Source: Adiantum capillus-veneris
Taxonomy: Eukaryota > Streptophyta > Polypodiopsida > Polypodiales > Pteridaceae
Reading direction: 5' to 3'
Assembly: GCA_014529385.2 (NCBI GenBank)
Contig: CM043947.1
Span: forward strand, 104,001,811 to 104,065,810
DNA: 64,000 nt
The notes beneath the pieces were generated by a model. The model was not told the origin of the DNA, did no database searches, and saw nothing but the letters and a program-made list of their open reading frames with translations. Shown piece after piece: positions 46,461 to 55,541 of the stretch. Made by a program: the position numbers and the translations under genes. Each line of letters opens with the position of its first letter. The stretch's first letter is position 1.

Positions 46461-47275
46461 ACTACAGAAGTCGACAATGTGGTGTGGCACTATCAGGTTG
46501 GGCATATGAGTGCCAAAGGAATGCAAATCCTTCAAACAAAGAAGCTTCTACTAGGTTTGAAAGAAGTGGACTTAGAGTTTTGTGAAGATTGTGTTTATGG
46601 TAAACAAAAGAGGGTAAAATTTCAAAAATAAAAAAATAAAAGAAAAAATAAAAAACTTGAGCTGGTTCATTCTGATGTTTGGGGTCCTGTAAGTACACCA
46701 TCACTTGGTGGCTCATTGTACTATGTAACATTCATAGACAATGCGACTAGAAAAACATGGATTTATGTCATGAAGAATAAGTCCGATGTGTTTTCCATAT
46801 TTCAAAGGTGGAAAGCCTTTGTAGAGAATGAATCAAGTACCAAGGTTAAGTGCCTCAGATCCGACAATGGAGGCGAATATTGCAGCCAAGCTTTTGTGCT
46901 AGCAATGGTATTAGGAGGCAAAGGAAAACCCCAAGGACACCTCAACAAAATGGGATTTCGGAGAGGATGAACATGAAAATCATGGAGCAAGCACGAAGTA
47001 TGTGGCTACATGCATGCCTACCACTTGAGCTTTGGGCAGAAGCTGTAGGTACGTTTGTGTACTTAATCAATCGGTCACCCTCAATGGCATTGGATGGGGG
47101 AGTTCCAGAAGAGGCATGGACAGGTAAACCGCTGAATTATGCATTTCTCAAAGTGTTTGGGTGTGAGGTTTTCATTCACATAGATAGAAGCCTAAGATCA
47201 AAGCTAGATGCAAAGTCTAAAAAGTGTTTCTTCATTGGCTATGGAGAAGGTGACTTTGGGTATCGCCTATGAAAT
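46461..47275 (+). pseudogene. Element E integrase
   Basis: Pre-integrase zinc module WHYQVGHMS then CEDCVYGKQ in 46329-46631, a TAA and an A-rich stretch (46628-46657), then LVHSDVWGP (first Asp), FIDNATRKTW, LRSDNGGEY (second Asp) in 46716-46970. A shift near 46915 leads to NGISERMNMKIMEQAR (Glu) and INRSPSMAL and FKVFGCEVF-like blocks ending at 47272. Confidence 0.85.
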
Positions 47276-48548
47276 CTTGAAGATGGTAAAATCTTAAGGA
47301 GTAGGGATGCAATTTTTAACGAAAAAAATATGTACATAGACTACTTGGAAAGAAAACAAACAAAAGAAACAGGTGATGAGTACATGGAGCTTGAGGACGG
47401 TGAAGACTCAACGACTGCAAACGGTGACAATCAGCAACAACGTCAACCAAATGAGGAGCATCAACCTATTCCTTGAAGATTGACAAGAGTAAATAGACCT
47501 CCAAATTGTTCCTTCCTTCAACCATCTCTTGATCTCAGATTCTGGAGAGCCAGAATCATACGAAGAAGCTATGGAACACGAATCCAAAGAAGAATGGACG
47601 AAGAGCATGCAAGTGGAGATGGACTCACTACATCGCAACCAAACATGGGAGTTGGTTGAGTTGCCTAAAGGTAAGCGGGTACTTCAAAACAAATGGGTGT
47701 AGAAGCTGAAGGAAGAAGGTGGGAAGAAAAGGTACAAGTCTAAGCTTGTGGAAAAAGGGTTTTCTCAAAAGAAAGGTATTGACTTCAATGAAATATTTTC
47801 TCTTATTGTAAAAATGAACTCAATTAGGCTTGTCTTAAGCCTTGTGGCTGCTCATGATCTAAATACTGAGCAAATGTATGTAAATACGGCATTCCCTCAC
47901 GGTGACATAGAGGAGGAAATTTATATGCTTCAACCAAAAGGGTATGAAGTAAAAGGTAAGGAGAAAAGGGTTTGCAGATTAAAGAAAAGCTTGTATGGTT
48001 TAAAGCAAGCATCAAGACAATGGTACTTGAAGTTCGATCGATGGATGTTAGATCATGGATTCAGAAGATGCAACTCAGATCATTGCATCTACACAAAGAA
48101 TTTGGGAGATGGGAAGTTCATCATCCTAATGTTGTATGTTGATGACATGCTGATTCCAAGTGCCAACATGTACGACATCAAAGACCTAAAAGAGGATCTA
48201 TATAAATATTTTTCAATGAAAGATTTAGGTGCTGCAAAGAGGATACTTGATATGAAAATATCAAGGGACAGGACGAAGAAGACAATAAAACTATCTCAAG
48301 AGAATTACATCAAGAAGGTACTAGAAAGTTTTGCAATGAAAAATGCAAAACCAGTTTCTACACCTTTGCCTGGTCACTTTAAACTAACGAAGGATATGTG
48401 TCCAAAGACACAAGAGGAGATAGCCTATATGTCTAAAGTTCCATATGCTGCAACGGTAGGTTCTCTAATGTATGCTATGGTCTGGACAAGGCCAGATATT
48501 GCACATGCAGTGGAAGTTGTGAGTAGGTTCATGGACAGCCCAGGTTAA
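47276..48548 (+). pseudogene. pol: Element E reverse transcriptase
   Basis: Broken linker to 47640, WELVELPKGKRV and NKWV followed by TAG (about 47701), then the open frame 47748-48548: EKGFSQKKGIDF, VNTAFPHGDIEEEIYM, KKSLYGLKQASRQWY, the catalytic LYVDDMLI and VPYAATVGSLMYAMVWTRPDI. These are textbook copia RT motifs. A TAA at 48546 follows DSPG. Confidence 0.9.
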
Positions 48549-49028
48549 GAACACTGGCAAGCTGTGAAGTGGATACTTAGGTATCTAAAAGGGACAACAA
48601 CAAATGCTTTGTATTTTGGAGGAACTGATATTTTTCTAGAAGGGTATGCTGATGCAGATATGGCAGGTGACAAAGATACTCGAAGGAGCACTACTGGCTA
48701 TGTCTTCACGGCGGTTGGAGGCACAACAATAAGCTGGGCTTCAAAGCTGCAAAAAGTGGTCTCACTTTCTATCCCGGAAGCAGAGTATGTAGCAATGATG
48801 GAGGCAAGTAAAGAAATTCTGTGGCTTCACAGATTCTTAGAAGAGCTTGGATTCAAACAAGACAATTGTGTCTTGTACAATGATAGCCAAAGCACTATCC
48901 ATCTTGGAAAGAACTCAGCCTTTCATTCAAGGACAAAGCACATTGAGGTGAGATATCACTGCATACGCACACTTTTGGAAGAGGGACAGCTAAAGCTAGG
49001 AAAGGTGCATACAAGTTTCCTTGGATGA
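48549..49028 (+). pseudogene. Element E RNase H
   Basis: After the TAA: VKWILRYLKGTT, GYADADMAGD, RRSTTGYVF, ISWASKLQKVVSLSIPEAEY and LYNDSQSTIHL with SRTKHIEVRYH, the standard copia RNase H signature. Open to 49028. Confidence 0.9.
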
Positions 49029-49136
49029 GAAAGGTGGTCAACGAGAAGAAGTTGAGATTTTTCTCATCTTCAATCGGCATTCAAGGATAAGAAGCCAGGA
49101 TGGAAAGAAATCATAGGTTTGGTTTGGAGATCAGTC

Positions 49137-49150
49137 TCCAAGTGGGAGAT
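49137..49150 (+). promoter_or_regulatory. Element E polypurine tract
   Basis: CCAAGTGGGAGATT immediately before the LTR start TGTTAAG; a typical copia arrangement. Confidence 0.85.
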
Positions 49151-49453
49151 TGTTAAGTATGGAGCCTGATTTACCCCTTGTAATTTTTTGTGGTAAAAGC
49201 GCACATTTGTAAGGCTCCCATTATGGGGAGAAGCCATCGTGCATGAAGGAAAATTACTCGCCAAAAATAAAAATCACTCGGCCGGAAACCAAAATTTTCA
49301 CGGCCAAAATTCAGGGGCAATTTTTTTTCCTTCGCCGAAATTTTATGGCCCGATGACGGCCGTAAAGTGGCCGAAAAACGATCGATCGGTTGGCCGGTTG
49401 GCCGGTGGCTGGTAGTCAATGGCCGCTGGCCGGTGGCCGAATTCAAAAGCGGA
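49151..49453 (+). repeat. Element E 3' LTR, left part
   Basis: TGTTAAGTATGG to the GCGGA target site of element F (49449-49453). Contains repeated GGCCGGTGGC/GGTTGGCCGG units near 49385-49440. Confidence 0.88.
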
Positions 49454-50037
49454 TGTGCGCTCCTTGCCGCACTGTCGAAGCAAGGGACTTGCCGATACAC
49501 CGTGTACGAGCCGCAGACGGCTCCAAGCACACAACTAGTTTAACTAGTAAGCTCAAAGAGGGCAATGGTGTGTCACTCACCGCCTTATGCTCCTGCCATA
49601 GAGGATTCCTCGCCGCGAAGAAGAGGGAGACGCCGCTATGCCACGCTCAACCGCCTCGCCACCGTCGTGCCGCCGCAACGCTCGATCGCACACACACTCT
49701 CTCACACACTCTCTCTCTCTCTCTCACGCACACACACAAGGAGATGGTGAAGGAGAAGGTGGAGATGGAGCAAGAGCAGCTTCTATTGCACAATGAGAGA
49801 ATGACTCAATTTTAGGTTTAATTGGCTTTTATGTGAGCTCACCCCATTCACACTTGGGCACCCATGCTTAGCCAACTAACCCTAGCATGTTCGTGTTAGA
49901 GTGTGCCTCTCATCGGAGATCACTCTACCTTTCCCTATTGGACCGACAAGCCTGGTGCCTGACTCTACTTAAATAAATAATACAGTTACAGTGTCCGTCG
50001 TAGGCGATAGGGTGTCCGTGAGCCACGAGGGTTAACA
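49454..50037 (-). repeat. Element F 3' LTR (584 bp)
   Basis: Left copy. TATA-like CATAAAAG on the minus strand at 49826-49833. Preceded in element orientation by the PPT at 50038-50052. Confidence 0.95.
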
Positions 50038-50052
50038 TTGCCCCCCTTCCTG
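50038..50052 (-). promoter_or_regulatory. Element F polypurine tract
   Basis: CAGGAAGGGGGGCAA on the minus strand, immediately before the 3' LTR. Confidence 0.88.
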
Positions 50053-51250
50053 ATGTAGATTCAGTCCTCGGAAGCTATTGAGTTGAAGCTTGGTAAGTCC
50101 ATGTTATAGAGCATCTAGATTTGAATCTGCAAGGCAAAGTCACTATTTTAGCAAGCGGAATTATATTGCCCTAAATCATGAGGGGAATGTAAAGTACATG
50201 TGGAAATGAGTAAATGCAAGATTTATGAAATGTTAGACTGCCATTAAGGACAAATAAATTGCACTTTGAGTAAATTAATTAATCAAGAGTTTTGAGCTTA
50301 TGGATGAGTCTATCAATTAGTTAGGTATGACTAAGGTTAAAACAACTACTCTAGTACTATCTAAGCTAAGAAGATTATCTAAATGCAAGATTCCCTAATT
50401 ATGCTTTTCAGCTTTGATTAGCCAATTTGCTCTCACAACTGCAAACAAAAGCTTGAAATGTTAACTGTAAGCTCAATGGAAGTCTTTTAATTTTTTATTT
50501 TTTTAAACACTTTTTTACTTTGGGTCACAATCATGTGACGTGTGTGCTTATTTTGTATGTCCGGGGTTTTTTGCTTCTCAAGGAAAAGCGCCCACACTGG
50601 GAACCTCTAGGGCTCTAGTACCATAGACAATACATGTGAGTGAAGTACCAATTCAAGCCAGGATTTCTCTTCCAGCGTAAGATTTTTCATTTGTGGCACT
50701 TATGTTTTTTTTTGCTTCCATTTCCTTGGTATTCGCACTATTGTTTTTTGTTGTTTGAGTGAGCAAGCCTTTCTCTGCCTAAAACATTCCTAAGGTCTCA
50801 AATACTCGGATAATTTTATTAGCTAGGCCTAGTGGTCAAGTAAATGAGTTAACCTAAAGTCACGGTCTCCTAATCTCCAGGCTCATCCATAAGATTAAAC
50901 TGGAGTTCAATCAACTTAAGCAAAGACAAATTTATACATCTATAATGGCAGATAATAATCATAACTATTGCACTCAAACAAAGAATGAAAAATCATTATT
51001 AGCAATTACACATATCCACCAACATGAATCATGGAAAGTAGTACACCTAGAGGTATGGAGTGGCTCATTTTGTTGAAGCAGATGTCCTCAGCCATGTGGA
51101 TGGAGATCCATATAAGTCCTACCTAACACATCCAAAAACAGGCAGTATACCTCTAGGAGGCACGTCAGTGTGAAAAATTAAAACTCCTAAAAAAAAAACT
51201 CAAAACACAATCTAGACCCCTAGCCTACCTATCTGTCACCCCTTTTAGAA
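50053..51250 (-). other. Element F 3' untranslated region
   Basis: About 1.2 kb with no ORF, sharing short blocks with element C's 3' region (GGGCGCTTTTCCTTGAGAAG, ACAAAATAAGCACAC). Confidence 0.75.
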
Positions 51251-51673
51251 TCAAGGAAAGAGGATATTATATAAACCGGGTGGCCACCCTAAGCCTAGGC
51301 CTCTATCCTCATCATCTAGATAAATAAAATCGTTGTCCGTGAGGCCATAGTCTTCCTCGGTCTCTATTAGTTCCTCTTCATCATCCTCTTGTGCAAGCAT
51401 GCTAATCAAGAACCTCGCGATGCGTGGATACTCATCTTGTGCAAAAGAATAAGCATGTGCCATTGGAGACACATTCGCTACTGGGTAGGGATCACTAGTT
51501 AGCCATAGACGTATCATCCATTCTAACTCCTCAAAATTTCTCTCACATGCAAGGCTCTCTATCAAATCCCATTCGCAAGGAAGTATAGGGTAGCATACGT
51601 AGAACACTTGAGGAAAAGACAAAGGGTACCTTTCATCAAAAATAGAAGTGCATGCCTCTGGTGAAGTAGCCAT
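51251..51673 (-). CDS. Element F ORFY: acidic accessory protein (140 aa)
   Basis: Starts at ATG 51671-51673 (MATSPEACTS); three codons upstream are open but have no ATG. The body has FPQVFYVCYPILPCEWDL and LACERNFEELEWMIRL. The C-terminal third is strongly acidic (EDDEEELIETEEDYGLTD, then FIYLDDEDRG) and ends YNILFP. No signal peptide, zinc motif or catalytic signature. The homologue at 30482-30916 in element C keeps the same blocks and length. It lies downstream of a conserved internal TATA box. The role is unknown; position resembles env-like genes, composition does not. Confidence 0.78.
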   Translation of the reverse strand: MATSPEACTSIFDERYPLSFPQVFYVCYPILPCEWDLIESLACERNFEELEWMIRLWLTSDPYPVANVSPMAHAYSFAQDEYPRIARFLISMLAQEDDEEELIETEEDYGLTDNDFIYLDDEDRGLGLGWPPGLYNILFP

Positions 51674-51844
51674 TTCTGACAAGATAGATAGATTTGGTTA
51701 GGCCTTTAAAACATAAGAGTTGTTTTTGTGTGTTGCTTGAATTGACACGGTGAATTTGGACTTATATGTAAGATCTGATAGAGTGCTCTCTCGTTGCTAG
51801 TCGCTCTTGCTCTTTACTATTTTTGTTTTTTGTGAGTATAAGGC

Positions 51845-51854
51845 TATATATATA
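51845..51854 (-). promoter_or_regulatory. Element F internal TATA box for ORFY
   Basis: TATATATATA on the minus strand in the context GAATGTATATATATAGCCTTATACTCACAA; the same context exists in element C at 30290-30316. Transcription from here would give a leader of roughly 130-140 nt before the ORFY ATG. Confidence 0.6.
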
Positions 51855-51930
51855 CATTCCCTAAGATTGGAATTGAGAGGTCAGGGAGGAAGGTTGAGAG
51901 GGGAGCGAGTGAATGATTGATGTTAGCAAA

Positions 51931-51947
51931 CACTCCCCCCTTCCTTG
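51931..51947 (-). promoter_or_regulatory. Element F internal polypurine tract
   Basis: CAAGGAAGGGGGGAGTG on the minus strand, just after the ORFX stop; identical in element C at 30208-30224. Confidence 0.65.
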
Positions 51948-51953
51948 GGTAGA

Positions 51954-53315
51954 TCATACCTTTTGGAATGAGGTCGTCACCTTTTGAAACCAATTGTTCC
52001 AAGTTGTTATGGGTGAAGGTTTTAACCAATAGTTTTCGACCACCCTATGCGTTTCATCTAGTTGCAAGGGTGGTAAGGTACTCTCCCATGATTTTATTTG
52101 CAATGTTTTTGTAGGTGGTGAACTTACCCCGGGATGTGCAAACTCTTTCGTGCTTGTATGGATATGTACAGTGGTAGGTGGAGGTTGTGTCGAAGCTTCT
52201 ATTTGCGTATAGGAACTACATGAAGAGCAAGAAGCTTCATTTGATTTCCCTGTTCCTGAGCTAGGTGGAACAAATCGTTCTTTCTTTGGTACCCAAACTA
52301 GCTCTAGATCGGGTGTGTAACATTCCATGATTTTTTCTTTTCCGCGATTTTCAATTTGTTTTGGAGCCACAGGATTGGTTTTACATGGGCCAGGTGACAG
52401 GTAAGAGTACACTTTACGTTTGGGCACCCAGATTTGATCATTCCCTTCATAGTATCCTTGGGCTTCCAATAGTCGTTTAGGAATCCAACGCAACGTTTCT
52501 TTACATTTCTTGGAGTGAGTGGGACGGTTCTTACTAGGTTTCCGTTTTTTTGCATCAACTATGCTCACTACAGAGGCTTTAGGGACCCACTTGTATGTTT
52601 TCTGTGTTATATTAGGATGGTTCTTGTGTGTCTCAAGCTTTCTTTCAACTACATCAGTTGAAGCTCTAGAGAGTTGGGCTATGGGGACGTATGGTTCAAC
52701 CTCCTGGACATGCAATGTCTTGGGTTTTATTTCCTTAGGCAATATCTCAGGGACTATGGCTTGAGTGGTAGGGCTAAGAGTTGGTTTTTGCGTTGTAACA
52801 CCCCCAGTCCCCCAATCAATAGTGCATTTGGTGGCTATCATCCACGTGCGGCCTAGGTTTATATTACCCTCCATAGTTCTAGTAGGCATGACCAAAAAGT
52901 CTTGAGCTACAATCCCATTGTCATAACTGACAGAAGTGTGCCAGATTCCAAAAACCGTAGTTTTTTTCTTGTTGACACCCTTGACTTGGATAATACTCTC
53001 AGATAGAGGTGGCTTCCCTAACTGACACCACACCCCATAGGATAGCAGATTATATTTAGCACCCGTGTCCAATAAGGCGTTATATAGCACTTTTCCATAG
53101 GCACTATTTAACTCAATAGGGTATCGTAGAGGTGTGTCAAAGTCCAACCCCTCCTCTTCGATTTCCACGTGGAATGCATTTGTGACTCCAAGGTTAGCCT
53201 CTCGTTTTTGTCTTATACGTTGTTGTCGCTCCTTAGCCTCAGCTTGAGCTTGTATCTTGTTTAACTCGGTTTGTGCTTTGGCGGCCTTCTTTTGATGAAT
53301 GGCCCGTAGTTCTTC
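51954..53315 (-). CDS. Element F ORFX: second retropepsin-like domain plus WVPK repeats
   Basis: In the same frame as integrase, directly after its TAA. The start of the frame (EELRAIHQKKAAKAQ, a Lys/Gln-rich helix) has no in-frame ATG, so the segment was probably made as the C-terminus of the polyprotein. Seen: NALLDTGAKYNLLS (a canonical DTGA), about 75 residues later NLGRTWMIATKCTIDW, which matches the GRxW element near the end of retropepsins, then four short repeats KWVPKAS, RWIPKRL, IWVPKRK and VWVPKKE (about 52595, 52485, 52425 and 52290) and a C-terminal block ending TTSFQKV. No signal peptide or obvious transmembrane helix. Element C has a decayed homologue at 28994-30201. A second protease or a non-catalytic retropepsin fold are both possible. 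Function unknown. Confidence 0.75.
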   Translation of the reverse strand, partial: EELRAIHQKKAAKAQTELNKIQAQAEAKERQQRIRQKREANLGVTNAFHVEIEEEGLDFDTPLRYPIELNSAYGKVLYNALLDTGAKYNLLSYGVWCQLGKPPLSESIIQVKGVNKKKTTVFGIWHTSVSYDNGIVAQDFLVMPTRTMEGNINLGRTWMIATKCTIDWGTGGVTTQKPTLSPTTQAIVPEILPKEIKPKTLHVQEVEPYVPIAQLSRASTDVVERKLETHKNHPNITQKTYKWVPKASVVSIVDAKKRKPSKNRPTHSKKCKETLRWIPKRLLEAQGYYEGNDQIWVPKRKVYSYLSPGPCKTNPVAPKQIENRGKEKIMECYTPDLELVWVPKKERFVPPSSGTGKSNEASCSSCSSYTQIEASTQPPPTTVHIHTSTKEFAHPGVSSPPTKTLQIKSWESTLPPLQLDETHRVVENYWLKPSPITTWNNWFQKVTTSFQKV

Positions 53316-55541
53316 TTAGCTTAAAGGATCATAATATCTTTTGAATTTACTCCCATTGAGGAATCCAATGGTTTCAACTCCATCAAGAGTTTCCACACGA
53401 AGGGTACCTTGTGGGGTAATTTCACATACTCTATATGGTCCTTTACCAGCATATTTCAACTTTTTCTTCTCTTTACGTACTCCATACATAAGGACTTTAT
53501 CACCAACTTTGATGTCCTTGTCCTTCACATGGCAATCAAACCACTTCTTTCTCCTATCCTTTTCCACCAGAGCATTTTGCACAGCCAACTGTCTCTCTTC
53601 GTCTAGTTTTTCTAAGATATACAAACACTCGGTTAAGGGGTTACCATTCCATCCTTCTTGCGAAGCTACCCTAAGACTAGGAATGACAAACTCCCAAGGC
53701 ATAACCGCTTCTTGGCCGTATACCATTTTGAATGGCGTACAATTAATAGCCACTTTATAAGCAGTACCATAAGCCCATAGAGCAGATGTCAACTTCAAAT
53801 CCCAATCAGTGCGATTAGCTTCTACCGTCTTGGTTAAAATAGAGATTAGAGTCTTGTTGGTGCTCTCGGCTTGTCCATTAGCTTGCGGGTAATAAGGTGT
53901 AGACTTATGGTGGGATATCATAAAGGTCGTGGTAAGCTCTCTTATTACCTCATTTATAAAATGGGTACCATTATCACTAACAATTTCAAAAGGGCAACCA
54001 AATCTTGTGATAATGTTCTCAAAAAGAAACTTAGCTGTTGTCCTCGCGTCAGCTTTTTGTGAAGCCTTAGCTTCAGCCCACTTTGTTACATAGTCCATAG
54101 CAACTAGAATATATCGAGATTGAGTGTTGCAAGCTGCGGGACTAATTGGACCTACAAAGTCTAAGCCCCATTTTTCAAATGGTTGGGTTACTTTAATAGG
54201 ATGTAAGGGCATTTTGTCTTTGCGCTGTGTGGTCTTGTAACGTTGGCACTCATCACACCCTTTTGTAAAAAGTGATGCATCCTTAAATAAAGTTGGCCAC
54301 CAATAGCCTGATTGCAGCACCTTTCTAGCAGTCAGGTCTCCTGAAAAATGTCCTCCTGCTATGCCCATATGTGCTTCTTGCAAGATATACAAATATTCAT
54401 CCTCGCGGGCACAACGCCTAAGAATATCATCCTTGCCTAATCTATACAGAGTTCCGGCAATCAAACAATAGGGTTCACATTCTTTTACTAGCCTTCGAGC
54501 GATATCCTTACGAAGTTCCTTGGGTGGAAAACCATTAACTAAAAAGTTAACAATGTTCTCACTCCATTCAGGCATAGTCTCAACTATGAATAGGGAAGTA
54601 TCAGGTAATTCATCATCAACTCCCGTAGGGGCTTCACCATTGGGTATGCGAGACAAATGATCAGCCATGACGTGCCTTTTACCGGGTCTCACTACAATCG
54701 TGAAATCAAACTCCAGAAGAATTAACAACCATCGTGTGATTCTTCCTGTGGAGCATGGCTTGTTTACCAGATACAACAACGCTTGATGGTCCACATAAAA
54801 TACAAACTTGTTTGCCAGAAGGTAGTAGCGAAATTTCTTTACTGCATAAACCATTGCCAAACCTTCTCGCTCTGTAGTGGTGTAGTTCCTTTCAGCATCG
54901 TTCAATTGACGGCTTGCAAAGCTAATGGGATAGTCCAATTTATGTTCTCCTGGTTGAGTGAGAACACACCCAATAGCAAAGTTTGATGCATCAATATGCA
55001 CATGGAAAATGACATCCCAGTTAGGTGTCCTTAAAATCGGAGCACTTGCTAGTGTTTTCTTCAATTGTTCATAGGCCTGGTCACACTCTTCAGTCCATTT
55101 AAATTCAATGAGAAGCTTGTACAAAGGACGTGCTATCTCAGCGAAAAATAAAATAAACCGTCGATAATAACCCACGTGTCCCATGAACCTTTGAACTCCC
55201 TTGTAATTGGTTGGTGGTGGTAACTCTAAAATCACTTTAATCTTGCTCTCATCGGTTGAGATACCATTCTTAGATACTATATGCCCTAAAATAACTCCAT
55301 GCTTGACCCAAAATTGGCATTTGAACGGGTTCAATGAGATACGATATAATCTACACTTTTCAAACACCTTCCGCAAACATGATAGATGTTCTTTCCAAGA
55401 AGAGTAAACACAAAGGTCGTCTAAGAAAGCTTCACAAAACTCTCTCAAATATTCTTTAAAATCAGTGTTTATTAATCGTTGGAATATAGCAGGGGCATTT
55501 GTTAAGCCAAAAGCCATCACACGAAATGCAAACACGCCAAA
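53316..55541 (-). pseudogene. pol: Element F RT palm, RNase H and integrase (same frame, after the TAA)
   Basis: Continues in frame directly after the stop with no ATG of its own at the start. RT: RVMAFGLTNAPAIFQ and the catalytic FLDDLCVYSS (about 55403-55432). RNase H: HVHIDASNFAIGCVL, ERNYTTTEREGLAMVYA, VDHQALLYL, MADHLSR. Integrase: zinc module GGHFSGDLTARKV then CDECQRYK; core Asp in GLDFVGPISP, Asp in VSDNGTHFIN, Glu in QANGQAESTNKT; C-terminal GPYRVCEI. No chromodomain. It ends at TAA (53316-53318) where element C has CAA. Confidence 0.92.

Noticed and set aside
49390-49815. 141-codon plus-strand ORF, repeated at 62151-62693
   Set aside because: It is LTR sequence of element F read in the antisense direction; the repetition only reflects the two LTRs.
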